A DNA stretch of 64,000 nt from Burkholderia sp. Ac-20365 (GTDB taxonomy: Bacteria > Pseudomonadota > Gammaproteobacteria > Burkholderiales > Burkholderiaceae). Positions 17,329-26,257 of this stretch are shown one piece after another. Every line of letters starts with the position of its first letter. Position 1 is the stretch's first letter. The notes below the pieces were generated by a model. That model was not told the origin of the DNA, ran no database searches, and saw only the letters and a list, made by a program, of their open reading frames with translations. Made by a program: the position numbers and the translations under genes. The stretch spans positions 1-64,000 of the forward strand of contig NZ_JAAGPI010000042.1 in assembly GCF_017104715.1 (NCBI RefSeq), in the 5' to 3' direction.

Positions 17329-18543
17329 TTACGAATCCTTCAAAAAGAGTTCTTGAAGATCATTGAGGAATGCCTGGCCCAACGGCGTCGGCGCGATCTT
17401 CTCGAAGTCGCGCGTGATCAGCCCACGGCGCTCTGCCTCCTGCAGCGCGGGCTCGATCGACGTCATCGGCAGTCCCGTTCGTTCGATGAACCGATGCACC
17501 GGAAACCCTTCCACCAGCCGCAGCGCGTTCAGCATGAACTCGAACGGCAGATCGCGCGCGCCGACTTCATGCTCTTCCTGCACCGCATTGCCCGAACGCG
17601 CTTCTTCGATGAACGTGGCGGGATGCTTGAAACGCATCTGCCGCAGGATGCGATTCGGAAACGACAGCTTCGTATGCGCGCCCGCACCGATGCCGAGATA
17701 GTCGCCGAAACGCCAGTAGTTCAGGTTGTGTTTGCTCTGCCGATGCGGCTTCGCATACGCCGACACCTCATAACGTCCGTAACCCGCTTCGCGCGTGCGC
17801 TCGTGAATCCAGTCCTGCATGTCGGCGGATGAATCGTCGTCGGGCAGCGGCGGCGGAAACTTCGCGAACAGCGTGTTCGGTTCGAGCGTCAGGTGATACA
17901 GCGACAGATGCGGCGGCGCGAACGACAACGCCGTTTCGATATCCGCCTGACATTCCGCCAACGTCTGCTTCGGCAGCGCGAACATCAGGTCGAGATTGAA
18001 GTTGTCGAAGGTCGTTGCCGCGACTTCGACGGCATGGCGTGCCTGCGCTGAATCGTGAATGCGGCCGAGCGCCTTCAGATGCGCTTCGTTGAAACTCTGG
18101 ATGCCAACCGACAGCCGGTTCACGCCGCTCTTGCGGAATTGCGCGAACTTGTCGGCTTCGAACGTGCCGGGGTTCGCTTCGAGCGTGATCTCGGCGTCGG
18201 CATCGAGCGGCAGCAGCGCGCGCACGTCCGACAAGAGCCGGTCGAGCCCTTTCGCCGACAGCAAACTAGGCGTTCCGCCGCCGATGAACACCGTATGCAC
18301 CTGCCGTCCCCACACGAGCGGCAGCGCCTGTTCGAGGTCGCTGCGCAGCGCGTCGAGGTAATCGTCTTCGGGGAACGCGCCGCCTTTCGATTCGTGCGAG
18401 TTGAAGTCGCAGTACGGGCACTTGCGCACGCACCACGGGAAGTGCACGTAAAGCGCGAGCGGCGGCAGTGAAGTCAGACGGATGCTGCCGGGCGATGAGA
18501 ATGCCTGGACCACTCGGGCCCCCGTCGTCGATGCCTGGCTCAC
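17329..18543 (-). CDS. hemW: HemW, radical SAM heme chaperone-like protein
   Basis: A 404-aa radical SAM protein with FeS motif C-x3-C-x2-C at Cys38, Cys42 and Cys45 (PWCVRKCPYCDFNSH) and the AdoMet-binding IGGGTPSLL. The C-terminal HemN-type domain is present. HemW proteins resemble oxygen-independent coproporphyrinogen oxidase but act in heme trafficking. The GTG start at 18543 is set by a strong AAGGAGG and overlaps the rdgB stop (GTGA); the longer open frame upstream is the shadow of rdgB. It closes the rph-rdgB-hemW operon. Confidence 0.93.
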   Translation of the reverse strand: MSQASTTGARVVQAFSSPGSIRLTSLPPLALYVHFPWCVRKCPYCDFNSHESKGGAFPEDDYLDALRSDLEQALPLVWGRQVHTVFIGGGTPSLLSAKGLDRLLSDVRALLPLDADAEITLEANPGTFEADKFAQFRKSGVNRLSVGIQSFNEAHLKALGRIHDSAQARHAVEVAATTFDNFNLDLMFALPKQTLAECQADIETALSFAPPHLSLYHLTLEPNTLFAKFPPPLPDDDSSADMQDWIHERTREAGYGRYEVSAYAKPHRQSKHNLNYWRFGDYLGIGAGAHTKLSFPNRILRQMRFKHPATFIEEARSGNAVQEEHEVGARDLPFEFMLNALRLVEGFPVHRFIERTGLPMTSIEPALQEAERRGLITRDFEKIAPTPLGQAFLNDLQELFLKDS

Positions 18544-19178
18544 GCTTCCTCCTTCAGCCGCGCGAACAACTGCTGCAACGCAATCGCGCGATGACTGCTC
18601 GCATTCTTCACGGCCGGATCGAGTTCGGCCGCCGTCGCGTTCAATGCTGGCAAAAAGAAGTACGGATCGTAGCCGAAGCCGTTCGCGCCGCGCGGCGCGT
18701 CGAGCATCTCGCCGTGCCAGCGGCCTTCGGCGATCAGCGGCTCGGGGTCGTCCGCATGGCGCACGAGCGCGAGCACGCAGAAGTAATACGCGCGGCGATC
18801 GCTCACATCTTTCAGTTGTTCGACGAGGCGCGCATTGTTCGCCGCGTCGCTCTTTTCGCCGCCCGCAAGCTGCGCGTAACGCGCCGAATAGACGCCCGGT
18901 GCACCGCGCAACGCGCGCACGCACAGGCCGGAATCGTCGGCGAGCGCGGGCAGTCCCGTCAGCTTCGATGCATGACGCGCCTTCGTCAGCGCGTTCTCGA
19001 CGAACGTCGGATGCGGCTCTTCCGCCTCAGGCACGTTCAACGCGCCTTGCGGAATCAGCTCGATCCCCGCCGTGCCGAACAGCGCCGCGAACTCGCGCAG
19101 CTTGCCCGCGTTGTTCGACGCGAGCACGATCTTGCACAGCGCGTTGTCCTGTCGCGCGTTGTCCTGTCGTTCACTCAC
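18540..19178 (-). CDS. rdgB: dITP/XTP pyrophosphatase (HAM1/RdgB)
   Basis: A 212-aa nucleotide-pool sanitising enzyme that hydrolyses dITP, XTP and related noncanonical purine nucleotides to monophosphates. Family motifs: ASNNAGKLREF (substrate P-loop), ALADDSGLCV, RGANGFGYDPYF and NASSHRAIAL. The GTG start at 19178 overlaps the rph stop (GTGA). The N-terminus carries an exact tandem 15-base repeat encoding RQDNA twice before the conserved core; normal family members start close to the core, so this is a lineage-specific extension. Confidence 0.95.
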   Translation of the reverse strand: MSERQDNARQDNALCKIVLASNNAGKLREFAALFGTAGIELIPQGALNVPEAEEPHPTFVENALTKARHASKLTGLPALADDSGLCVRALRGAPGVYSARYAQLAGGEKSDAANNARLVEQLKDVSDRRAYYFCVLALVRHADDPEPLIAEGRWHGEMLDAPRGANGFGYDPYFFLPALNATAAELDPAVKNASSHRAIALQQLFARLKEEA

Positions 19179-19912
19179 CCTTCAACTCCAAGTGCTTCCT
19201 TCTGCTTCGCGATCAGCGTCGCGATGCCGCTCTGCGCGAGATCGAGCAGGCTGTTCATTTCGTCGCGCGAGAACGGCACGCCTTCGGCCGTACCCTGAAT
19301 CTCGACGAAGCCGCCGTCGCCCGTCATCACGACGTTCATGTCGGTATCGCACTGCGAGTCTTCGTCGTAGTCGAGATCGAGCACCGGCAGACCGTCGAAT
19401 ACGCCAACCGAAATCGCCGCGACGTAGTCGTTGATCGGCGAGCTTTCGATGCGGCCCGTCGCGAGCAGCTTCGCGACCGCATCGTGCGCGGCGACGAAGG
19501 CGCCCGTGATGCTCGCCGTGCGCGTGCCGCCGTCGGCCTGGATCACGTCGCAATCGATATTGATGGTGCGCGCACCGAGCTTTTCGAGGTCGAACACCGA
19601 ACGCAGCGCGCGGCCGATCAGGCGCTGGATTTCCTGAGTGCGGCCCGTCTGCTTGCCGCGCGCGGCTTCGCGGTCGCTGCGCGTATGCGTGGCGCGCGGC
19701 AGCATGCCGTATTCGGCCGTGAGCCAGCCCTGGCCGCGATCGCGCAGGAACGGCGGCACGCTTTCGGCGACGCTCGCCGTGCAGATCACCTTGGTATCGC
19801 CGAATTCGACCAGCACGGAGCCTTCCGCGTGCTTCGTGTAATGGCGCGTGATGCGCACGTCGCGCAGCTGGTCGGCGGCGCGGCCGCTGGGGCGTTTCGT
19901 GATGTCGTTCAT
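19175..19912 (-). CDS. rph: Ribonuclease PH
   Basis: A 245-aa phosphorolytic 3'-5' exonuclease that trims tRNA precursors and forms a hexamer. Conserved stretches: RPSGRAADQLRDVRI at the N-terminus, RDRGQGWLTAEYGMLPRATH, the phosphate-site RSDREAARGKQTGRTQEIQ, and INIDCDVIQADGGTRTAS. Full length, with no sign of the C-terminal frameshift known from E. coli K-12. First gene of rph-rdgB-hemW, transcribed away from yicC. Confidence 0.97.
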   Translation of the reverse strand: MNDITKRPSGRAADQLRDVRITRHYTKHAEGSVLVEFGDTKVICTASVAESVPPFLRDRGQGWLTAEYGMLPRATHTRSDREAARGKQTGRTQEIQRLIGRALRSVFDLEKLGARTINIDCDVIQADGGTRTASITGAFVAAHDAVAKLLATGRIESSPINDYVAAISVGVFDGLPVLDLDYDEDSQCDTDMNVVMTGDGGFVEIQGTAEGVPFSRDEMNSLLDLAQSGIATLIAKQKEALGVEG

Positions 19913-20221
19913 CGTCGGAGAATGGGGAAGAGAGGGCGGAAGGAAACTGCAATTTTACCGCCGATCGCCGCGCGGCCGCCCGCGCGCTTCAACGCGATGC
20001 GCTATGGCAACCGCGTCGATCAGCAGCGCATGTTCGAGCACGTGAGAACGGCGGTGCTCCCGGGCTTACCCGAAGGCCGCGTCCGGCGGGTGTCGTCGGC
20101 AAAAATGGGATAATGCGCGTTCCCCGCCTCGCGTCTCGTAAACGCCGGGCGACTCGAATCCCTGGTCGTGCGATGTGATCCACTTTCCCACGTTCGCGCG
20201 ACCACAATCGCGAGACCTATC
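19913..20221. other. 309-base divergent region between rph and yicC
   Basis: Must contain the promoters for both flanking operons, but no strong sigma-70 match stands out; AAACTGCAATTTTACC near 19947 is the only AT-richer stretch. The frames passing through are shadows of neighbouring genes. Confidence 0.4.
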
Positions 20222-21145
20222 ATGATCTACAGTATGACTGGCTATGCGAGCGCCACGCGCGAACTCGCAGCGGCATCGGGCAACGGCGGCGTCAGCGTGT
20301 CCGTCGAACTGCGCACGGTGAACTCGCGCTTTCTCGATCTGAACTTCCGGATGCCGGAAGACGTCCGCGTGTGCGAACCGACGCTGCGCGAAATGCTGAT
20401 GAACAAGCTGTCGCGCGGCAAGGTCGATATCCGTATCAACCTGCAGCGCAGCGAGCAGTCGGCGAACGCAGGCGCGCTCAACCGCGACGCACTCGAACAG
20501 CTCGCCGTACTCGAGCGCTCGGTGCTCGAAGCGTTTCCGGATGCGGGCCGTCTGCGCACGGGTGAAATCCTGCGCTGGCCGGGCGTGCTGGCCGAGAGCG
20601 GCGTGTCGCCGGAAGTGCTGCGTGATGCCGTGCTCGCATGCGGCAAGCAGGCGATCACGGATCTGATCGATGTGCGCGGGCGCGAAGGCGCGCAACTCGC
20701 CACGATGCTGCTGAACAACGTCAGCGAGATGGAAGCGATCGTCACGCGCATCACGCCGCTCGTGCCGGAACTGATTGCCAAGCATCAGCAGAAGATCGTC
20801 GAACGTCTGCAGGAAGCGCTCGGTATCGCCGCGCCGGACCAGTCGGCGACGATCGTGTCGCGCGAAGAGATCGCCGAGCGCATCCGTCAGGAAGTGACGA
20901 TGTACGGCATTCGCATCGACATCGCGGAAGAACTGTCGCGCCTCACCGCGCACCTGAACGAAACGCGCCATGTCATCACGAAGGGCGGCAAGGTCGGCAA
21001 GCGTCTGGACTTCATGATGCAGGAGCTGAACCGCGAAGCGAACACGCTCGGCTCGAAGGCCGCCGCGAAGGAACTCGCCGATTCGTCGATGACGCTCAAG
21101 CTGCTCATCGAGCAGATGCGCGAACAAGTACAAAACCTGGAGTAA
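20222..21145 (+). CDS. yicC: YicC-family endoribonuclease
   Basis: A 307-aa protein starting MIYSMTGYASATREL, the near-invariant YicC opening, which fixes the start at 20222 rather than the upstream in-frame codon at 20168. The C-terminal DUF1732 region is present (DIAEELSRLTAHLNETRH, GKRLDFMMQELNREANT, LGSKA). E. coli YicC is an endoribonuclease implicated in RyhB sRNA turnover. It is followed 18 bases later by gmk, the usual neighbour. Confidence 0.93.
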   Translation: MIYSMTGYASATRELAAASGNGGVSVSVELRTVNSRFLDLNFRMPEDVRVCEPTLREMLMNKLSRGKVDIRINLQRSEQSANAGALNRDALEQLAVLERSVLEAFPDAGRLRTGEILRWPGVLAESGVSPEVLRDAVLACGKQAITDLIDVRGREGAQLATMLLNNVSEMEAIVTRITPLVPELIAKHQQKIVERLQEALGIAAPDQSATIVSREEIAERIRQEVTMYGIRIDIAEELSRLTAHLNETRHVITKGGKVGKRLDFMMQELNREANTLGSKAAAKELADSSMTLKLLIEQMREQVQNLE

Positions 21146-21163
21146 TACGGGAGTCTCACCAGC

Positions 21164-21853
21164 ATGACCGAACCTAAAGCCGAACCGAAGCGCGAAGGCG
21201 CGCCGCGCAATCCGTACGCAGGTGTCTATCCGGGCAACCTGTTCATGGTCGTCGCGCCGTCGGGCGCAGGCAAGTCGACGCTCGTCAACGCGCTGCTCGC
21301 GCGTGATCAGGCAATTCGACTGTCGATTTCGTACACCACGCGCAAGCCGCGTCCGAAGGAACAGGACGGCGAGCACTATCACTTCACGACCGTCGAAGAT
21401 TTCCTTCAACGTCACGACGCGGGCGAGTTTCTCGAAAGCGCGGAAGTGCACGGCAACTACTATGCGACCTCGCGCGTGTGGATCGAAGAGCAGATGAAAA
21501 GCGGCCATGACGTGCTGCTCGAAATCGACTGGCAGGGCGCGCAGCAGGTAAAGAAGCAGTTCCGCAATGCTGTCGAAATTTTCATCTTGCCGCCGTCGCT
21601 CGAAGCGCTCGAAGAGCGTCTGAAGAAGCGCGGCCAGGACGAGCCGAACGTGATTACGCGACGTCTTCTCGCAGCGGGCAGCGAGATGGCGCACGCAGCG
21701 GAAGCGGAGTATGTCGTGATCAACGAAAACTTCGATCGTGCGCTCGCTGAACTGCAATGCCTCGTGTCGGCGACGCGCTCGCGCTTCGCATCGCAATACG
21801 CGCGCCACACGGACCTCTTCATGCAGCTCGGCATCCACCTGCCGCACGCATGA
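21164..21853 (+). CDS. gmk: Guanylate kinase
   Basis: A 229-aa P-loop kinase converting GMP to GDP. Walker A APSGAGKSTLVN at about residues 32-43; GMP-binding region SYTTRKPRPKEQDGEHYHF; LEIDWQGAQQV contributes Walker B. The N-terminal 20 residues (EPKAEPKREGAPRNPYAG) are a disordered extension beyond the roughly 207-aa E. coli form. It sits between yicC and rpoZ, and supplies guanine nucleotides in the same cluster as the (p)ppGpp enzyme. Confidence 0.97.
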   Translation: MTEPKAEPKREGAPRNPYAGVYPGNLFMVVAPSGAGKSTLVNALLARDQAIRLSISYTTRKPRPKEQDGEHYHFTTVEDFLQRHDAGEFLESAEVHGNYYATSRVWIEEQMKSGHDVLLEIDWQGAQQVKKQFRNAVEIFILPPSLEALEERLKKRGQDEPNVITRRLLAAGSEMAHAAEAEYVVINENFDRALAELQCLVSATRSRFASQYARHTDLFMQLGIHLPHA

Positions 21854-21915
21854 TACGGGCGAGGTCGCAAGGACATAAGGTAGAATAACCAACATACAGA
21901 GAAGGAATTTTCAAC

Positions 21916-22119
21916 ATGGCCCGCATTACCGTCGAAGACTGTCTCAAACAGATCCCGAATCGTTTCGAACTGGCGCTCGCTGCAACGTATCGCGCACGTC
22001 AGCTCGCTCAAGGCCACACGCCGAAAATCGAAAGCCGCGACAAGCCCACGGTCGTTGCGCTGCGCGAGATCGCGGCTGGTCAGGTTGGCGTTGAAATGCT
22101 GAAGAAGGTGCCTGTCTAA
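21916..22119 (+). CDS. rpoZ: RNA polymerase omega subunit
   Basis: A 67-aa protein, [19 protein letters not shown], the classic omega opening, then [10 protein letters not shown] and [16 protein letters not shown]. It aids assembly of the beta' subunit and forms part of a (p)ppGpp-binding site in proteobacteria. AGAGAAGGAA ribosome-binding site is present. It precedes spoT as in E. coli. Confidence 0.97.
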
Positions 22120-22194
22120 GGCACGCTTCATCGTTTGATCGTCGTGTAACACAACCCTACGCGTGCAGACGGCACTATCGACACGGAGGCGACC

Positions 22195-24579
22195 ATGAGC
22201 ACCAATCCCTCGCCATCCGCCACGGAAGTGGACCATGCTGCCCAGGAACACGATAGCGATTCGCCATCGTCTGCACGCAAGTACATCGACGCGGTCCTCG
22301 AACAATCGTTTCGCCATCTGTTCGGGCCGACCGCCACGCCGGAGCAGCCGCGCCGGCATGATGTCGTCTCCATCGCCAAGCTGACTTCTGCGCTGTCCGG
22401 CTATCTGAGCCCGGAAGAGATCAAGGAAGTCAAAGCCGCGTTCCACTTCAGCGACGAAGCCCACCTCGGGCAATACCGTCAAAGCGGCGAACCCTACATC
22501 ACGCACCCTGTTGCCGTCGCGGAAACGTGCGCGGCGTGGAAGCTCGACGCGCAGTCCATCATGGCCGCGCTCCTTCACGACGTGATGGAAGATCAGGGCG
22601 TGACCAAGACCGAACTCGCGGAGCGCTTCGGCGCGAAGGTCGCGGAACTGGTAGACGGGTTGTCGAAGCTGGACAAGATGGAATTCCGCAGCCGCGAGGA
22701 AGCGCAGGCGGAAAACTTCCGCAAGATGCTGCTCGCGATGGCGCGCGACGTCCGCGTGATACTCGTGAAGCTCGCGGATCGGCTTCACAACATGCGCACG
22801 CTCGGCGCCGTGCCGCCGGAAAAGCGCCGCCGTGTCGCGCGCGAAACGCTGGATATCTACGCGCCGATCGCGCACCGGCTGGGCCTGAACAATACGTATC
22901 GCGAACTGCAGGATCTCAGCTTCGCGAACTTCAATCCGCACCGTTACGCCACGCTCGAGAAGGCTGTGAAGGCGGCGCGCGGCAATCGTCGCGAAGTGGT
23001 CGGCAAGATTCTCGAATCGGTGCAGCGGGCTATCTCGGACGCGAAGCTCGATGCCGAAGTGACGGGCCGCGAGAAAACCATCTTCAGCATCTACAAGAAG
23101 ATGCGCGACAAGCAGTTGTCGTTCTCCCAGGTGCTGGATGTGTACGGCTTCCGCGTGGTCGTGGAAAGCCCGCTCGAATGCTATACGTGCCTCGGGGCGC
23201 TGCATGCGCTGTACAAGCCGGTGCCGGGCAAGTTCAAGGACTACATCGCGATTCCGAAGGTCAACGGCTATCAGTCGCTGCACACCACGCTGGTCGGCCC
23301 GTTCGGCGCGCCGATCGAGTTCCAGGTGCGCACGCGCAAGATGCACGAGATCGCGGAAGCGGGCGTCGCCGCGCACTGGCTGTACAAGAACGGCGGCGCG
23401 GATCTGAACGATGTGCAGAAGCGCGCGCATCAGTGGCTCAAATCGCTGCTCGACATTCAGAGCGAAGTTGGCGATTCGAGCGAATTCCTCGAACACGTCA
23501 AGATCGACCTGTTCCCGGACGCCGTCTATGTCTTCACGCCGAAGTCGAAGATCATGGCGCTGCCGCGCGGCGCGACGGCTTTGGATTTCGCGTATTCGAT
23601 CCACAGTGACCTGGGCAACCAGTGCGTCGCGGTGAAGATCAACAACGAACTGCTGCCGCTGCGTACCGAGTTGAAGAGCGGCGATATCGTCGAAGTGATT
23701 ACGGCGCCGTATTCGAAACCGAATCCCGCGTGGCTTGGTTTCGTGCGCACGGGCAAGGCGCGTACGGCGATCCGCCACTATCTGAAGACGATGCGCCTGA
23801 ACGAGTCGGTGCAGCTCGGCGAACGTCTCGTCGACCAGTCTTTGAAGGGCTATGGTCTCGCGCTGTCGGATGTCACGCCAGAAGTGTGGGACAAGCTCGT
23901 GCTGTGGACGGGCAACAAGAACCGTCAGGAAATTTTCGCGGATATCGGTCTCGGCCGGCGTGTTGCGGCTGTGATGGCCAAGCGTATCGAAGTGCTGATG
24001 AACGGCCGCGACGGCCACGAAGGCGACGACGATCATCCGCGTTCCGAGCACAGCACGTCGAATGCGCCGCCGGTCGTCATCACGGGTACAGAAGGGATGT
24101 CGGTGCAGCTTTCAGCATGCTGCCGGCCGATTCCCGGCGACAACATCATGGGCTACATCGGCATCGGTCTCGGCATGGCGATCCATACGACGGATTGCCG
24201 CGTCGCGCAGCGCATTCACCGGCGCGATCCGGGCCGCTGGATCGACGTCGCGTGGGCGCCGCAGCCGGGCCGCCTGTTCGACGTCGCGGTCAAGGTGCTG
24301 GTCAAGAACACCAAGGGCGTGTTCGCGCGCGTCGCGGCGGATATCACGTCCGCGGACGCGAACATCGTCCACATTGCGATGGACGAAGACCAGTCGCAGG
24401 AATCGACGGTGCTGCGCTTCGTCATTCAGGTCAGCGACCGCGTGCATCTGGCCAACGTGATGCGCCGCGTGCGGACCAACCTCGACGTGATGCGCATCGC
24501 GCGCGAACGGCCGAGCGAAGAAGGGCATCGTCATCATGACGGCGGCATGCGGATCGATCGCGAGCGCGCCGATTACTGA
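22195..24579 (+). CDS. spoT: Bifunctional (p)ppGpp synthetase/hydrolase SpoT
   Basis: A 794-aa RSH enzyme. Domains: disordered N-terminus (1-60); HD hydrolase with His128-Asp129 (LLHDVMEDQG) after EPYITHPVAVAE; synthetase near 290-400 (GREKTIFSIYKKM, VYGFRVVVE); TGS near 435-495 (DLFPDAVYVFTPKSKI); C-terminal ACT near 715-790. An intact HD site and linkage to rpoZ identify SpoT rather than RelA. It sets the alarmone level in the stringent response. The ATG at 22195 follows ACGGAGGCG. Confidence 0.96.
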   Translation: MSTNPSPSATEVDHAAQEHDSDSPSSARKYIDAVLEQSFRHLFGPTATPEQPRRHDVVSIAKLTSALSGYLSPEEIKEVKAAFHFSDEAHLGQYRQSGEPYITHPVAVAETCAAWKLDAQSIMAALLHDVMEDQGVTKTELAERFGAKVAELVDGLSKLDKMEFRSREEAQAENFRKMLLAMARDVRVILVKLADRLHNMRTLGAVPPEKRRRVARETLDIYAPIAHRLGLNNTYRELQDLSFANFNPHRYATLEKAVKAARGNRREVVGKILESVQRAISDAKLDAEVTGREKTIFSIYKKMRDKQLSFSQVLDVYGFRVVVESPLECYTCLGALHALYKPVPGKFKDYIAIPKVNGYQSLHTTLVGPFGAPIEFQVRTRKMHEIAEAGVAAHWLYKNGGADLNDVQKRAHQWLKSLLDIQSEVGDSSEFLEHVKIDLFPDAVYVFTPKSKIMALPRGATALDFAYSIHSDLGNQCVAVKINNELLPLRTELKSGDIVEVITAPYSKPNPAWLGFVRTGKARTAIRHYLKTMRLNESVQLGERLVDQSLKGYGLALSDVTPEVWDKLVLWTGNKNRQEIFADIGLGRRVAAVMAKRIEVLMNGRDGHEGDDDHPRSEHSTSNAPPVVITGTEGMSVQLSACCRPIPGDNIMGYIGIGLGMAIHTTDCRVAQRIHRRDPGRWIDVAWAPQPGRLFDVAVKVLVKNTKGVFARVAADITSADANIVHIAMDEDQSQESTVLRFVIQVSDRVHLANVMRRVRTNLDVMRIARERPSEEGHRHHDGGMRIDRERADY

Positions 24580-24654
24580 AATCGAAGTTGAGAGGCGGGT
24601 GCGTCGTTTTCCCGTGGCGCGTTCGAGCCTCTGCCTGTCCACAGGAACAACACG

Positions 24655-25143
24655 ATGAACGTAGCTGATCTCTCCGATCTGGCGCTCGACTACTGGGTCG
24701 CCCGCAGCCTGCACGACTTCGTGCGCGAAATCCACTTTACCGATAGCGGTCGCGTCGTCTCGATACGCGGCAACGACCGCGGTCGTCCGTGGGATGGGCG
24801 CTTCACGCCGTCTACTTCGTGGGAAGCTGCCGCCGTGGTGCTGGAGCGCGCACAACGGCTCGAAGTACGTGAGCGCACGCGTGACGGCGCGGCGCATTGC
24901 GTCGCGGATTTCGAGGGCGGGCACAAGACGGTATCCGCGCATGGCGAATCGCTGCGTATCGCGCTTCTGAGGGCGTTCGTGATCAGCCAGTTCGGCGATA
25001 CCGTAGATGACGTCGTGCGTCAGCCCCAATCGCTGTTTGGAACCCGGGCGACGCCAATTGGCGAGCAGTGGTCGGTGGGAATCGAGAACGATATGCCCAA
25101 TCCGGATGGCGAGATCGGCGATATCAAGTCAGCGCCGCGTTGA
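24655..25143 (+). CDS. NinX-like (DUF2591) protein
   Basis: A 162-aa protein whose layout resembles the Phage_P22_NinX/DUF2591 family: N-terminal LSDLALDYWVARS, central RFTPSTSWEAAAVVLER, and C-terminal SLRIALLRAFVISQFGDTVD. Family function is unknown; founding members are in lambdoid phage nin regions, while host-encoded copies occur in proteobacteria. RBS AGGAACA precedes the ATG. It lies between spoT and the tRNA-Arg pair; no integrase, att repeat or other phage gene is visible nearby. The assignment comes from motif memory. Confidence 0.65.
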   Translation: MNVADLSDLALDYWVARSLHDFVREIHFTDSGRVVSIRGNDRGRPWDGRFTPSTSWEAAAVVLERAQRLEVRERTRDGAAHCVADFEGGHKTVSAHGESLRIALLRAFVISQFGDTVDDVVRQPQSLFGTRATPIGEQWSVGIENDMPNPDGEIGDIKSAPR

Positions 25144-25188
25144 AGCCGCAGCCAGAGAACAAACGGAGAGGGGAAGGGTAGAAAGACA

Positions 25189-25214
25189 AAGGGCCTTCCG
25201 ATCGGAAGGCCCTT
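25189..25214 (-). terminator. Terminator after tRNA-Arg copy 1
   Basis: 12-bp perfect palindromic stem (AAGGGCCTTCCG with its complement) and 2-base loop. On the minus strand it lies 6 bases after the tRNA and is followed by TTTGTCTTT. It could also end plus-strand transcription of the NinX-like gene. Confidence 0.8.
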
Positions 25215-25220
25215 CATGGG

Positions 25221-25297
25221 TGGCGCGGCTGGCAGGATTCGAACCCACGACCCCTTGGTTCGTAGCCAAGTACTCTATCCAACTGAGCTACAGCCGC
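25221..25297 (-). tRNA. tRNA-Arg (anticodon ACG), copy 1
   Basis: 77-base cloverleaf on the minus strand: acceptor GCGGCTG, D-arm AGCTCAGTTGGATAGAGT, anticodon loop CTACGAA (ACG, read as ICG), T-loop GGTTCGAATCC, encoded CCA at 25223-25221. Identical to the copy at 25391-25467. Confidence 0.98.
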
Positions 25298-25357
25298 ACG
25301 CTAAACTTGAACTGCTTGGGTGACGCTTACTGCTTGCATTCGCCCCGGTGAAACGAA

Positions 25358-25381
25358 AGGGCCTTCCAGGAGGAAGGCCCT
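25358..25381 (-). terminator. Terminator after tRNA-Arg copy 2
   Basis: 10-bp stem AGGGCCTTCC with its complement and an AGGA loop, on the minus strand downstream of the second tRNA. It is a diverged relative of the 25189-25214 hairpin, with the same GGGCCTTCC arm, so each tRNA has its own terminator unit. Confidence 0.75.
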
Positions 25382-25390
25382 CGAAAAAAG

Positions 25391-25467
25391 TGGCGCGGCT
25401 GGCAGGATTCGAACCCACGACCCCTTGGTTCGTAGCCAAGTACTCTATCCAACTGAGCTACAGCCGC
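25391..25467 (-). tRNA. tRNA-Arg (anticodon ACG), copy 2
   Basis: 77-base sequence identical to copy 1, including encoded CCA (25393-25391). Transcribed first of the pair on the minus strand. Spacing of 170 bases between identical copies suggests tandem duplication of a tRNA-plus-terminator unit. Confidence 0.98.
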
Positions 25468-25587
25468 ACGCAGAAATGAGATTATAGCAAGGTCTCAGAA
25501 AAAGGGAAGGGGCAACCCGGAAATTTGTGACAACAGCCGTATCATGTACGCTAGATATCTGGATGTCCGCCTCAACGCCGAACCATT

Positions 25588-26160
25588 ATGAACAAAGCCT
25601 TTGTCAAAGAATCGACTGACGAGAACGACGACGATCTCGACGCCGCGCAACCCGACATGCCCGCGGGCGCGAAGAACTACATCACGCCTGCCGGCTACCG
25701 GCGTTTGCGGGACGAACTGCTGCACCTGATCGACGAGGCGCGGCCGGAGGTCGTGAAGCTGGTGTCGTGGGCGGCTTCCAACGGCGACCGGTCGGAGAAC
25801 GGCGATTACATCTATGGTAAGCGCCGTCTGCGGGAAATCGACCGGCGTATCCGTTTTCTCACCAAGCGCATCGATCTGGCCGAGGTCGTGCACAGCAGCC
25901 GTCAGGAGAGCACGGATCAGGTGTTCTTCGGCGCGACTGTCGAGTACGCGACGGAAGACGGCGAGACGCATACGGTGAGGATCGTCGGTATCGACGAGGT
26001 GAATCTGGATGAGGGCCACGTCAGCTGGATTTCACCCATCGCGCGGGCGCTGCTGAAGTCGAAGATCGGCGATCAGGTGACCTTGCATACGCCTGCCGGG
26101 CCGCAGCCGATCGATGTGGTCGACGTCGCCTATCCGACGCGTGAGGAAGAGGAGGCGTAG
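25588..26160 (+). CDS. greB: Transcript cleavage factor GreB
   Basis: A 190-aa Gre factor that rescues backtracked RNA polymerase by stimulating transcript cleavage. After an acidic N-terminal extension of about 30 residues (DENDDDLDAAQPD) comes YITPAGYRRLRDEL, the coiled-coil tip SNGDRSENGDYIYGKRRL with acidic residues that hold the catalytic Mg, and the C-terminal FKBP-like domain (DEGHVSWISPIARALLKSKIGD). The ENGDYIYGKRRLREID stretch is diagnostic of GreB over GreA. Confidence 0.96.
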   Translation: MNKAFVKESTDENDDDLDAAQPDMPAGAKNYITPAGYRRLRDELLHLIDEARPEVVKLVSWAASNGDRSENGDYIYGKRRLREIDRRIRFLTKRIDLAEVVHSSRQESTDQVFFGATVEYATEDGETHTVRIVGIDEVNLDEGHVSWISPIARALLKSKIGDQVTLHTPAGPQPIDVVDVAYPTREEEEA

Positions 26161-26206
26161 CTGCTGCGCACAAAAAGGCGCGGCAGAACGCCGGAGCCCA
26201 GACGAA

Positions 26207-26234
26207 AAAAAGGCGCCGCAAGCGGCGCCTTTTT
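26207..26234. terminator. Bidirectional terminator between greB and porin
   Basis: 13-bp stem AAAAAGGCGCCGC / GCGGCGCCTTTTT with a 2-base loop, having A-run and T-run on both sides. It serves convergent greB (+) and porin (-). Confidence 0.92.
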
Positions 26235-26257
26235 CATGCTGCAAATACTGCTGATGC

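Noticed and set aside
21460..24051. 863-codon open frame antisense to spoT/gmk
   Set aside because: Shadow spanning several real genes; no start context.
25221..25467. Phage attachment site at the tandem tRNA-Arg genes
   Set aside because: The duplicated sequence is a complete tRNA with its own terminator, and no integrase or cargo is nearby.
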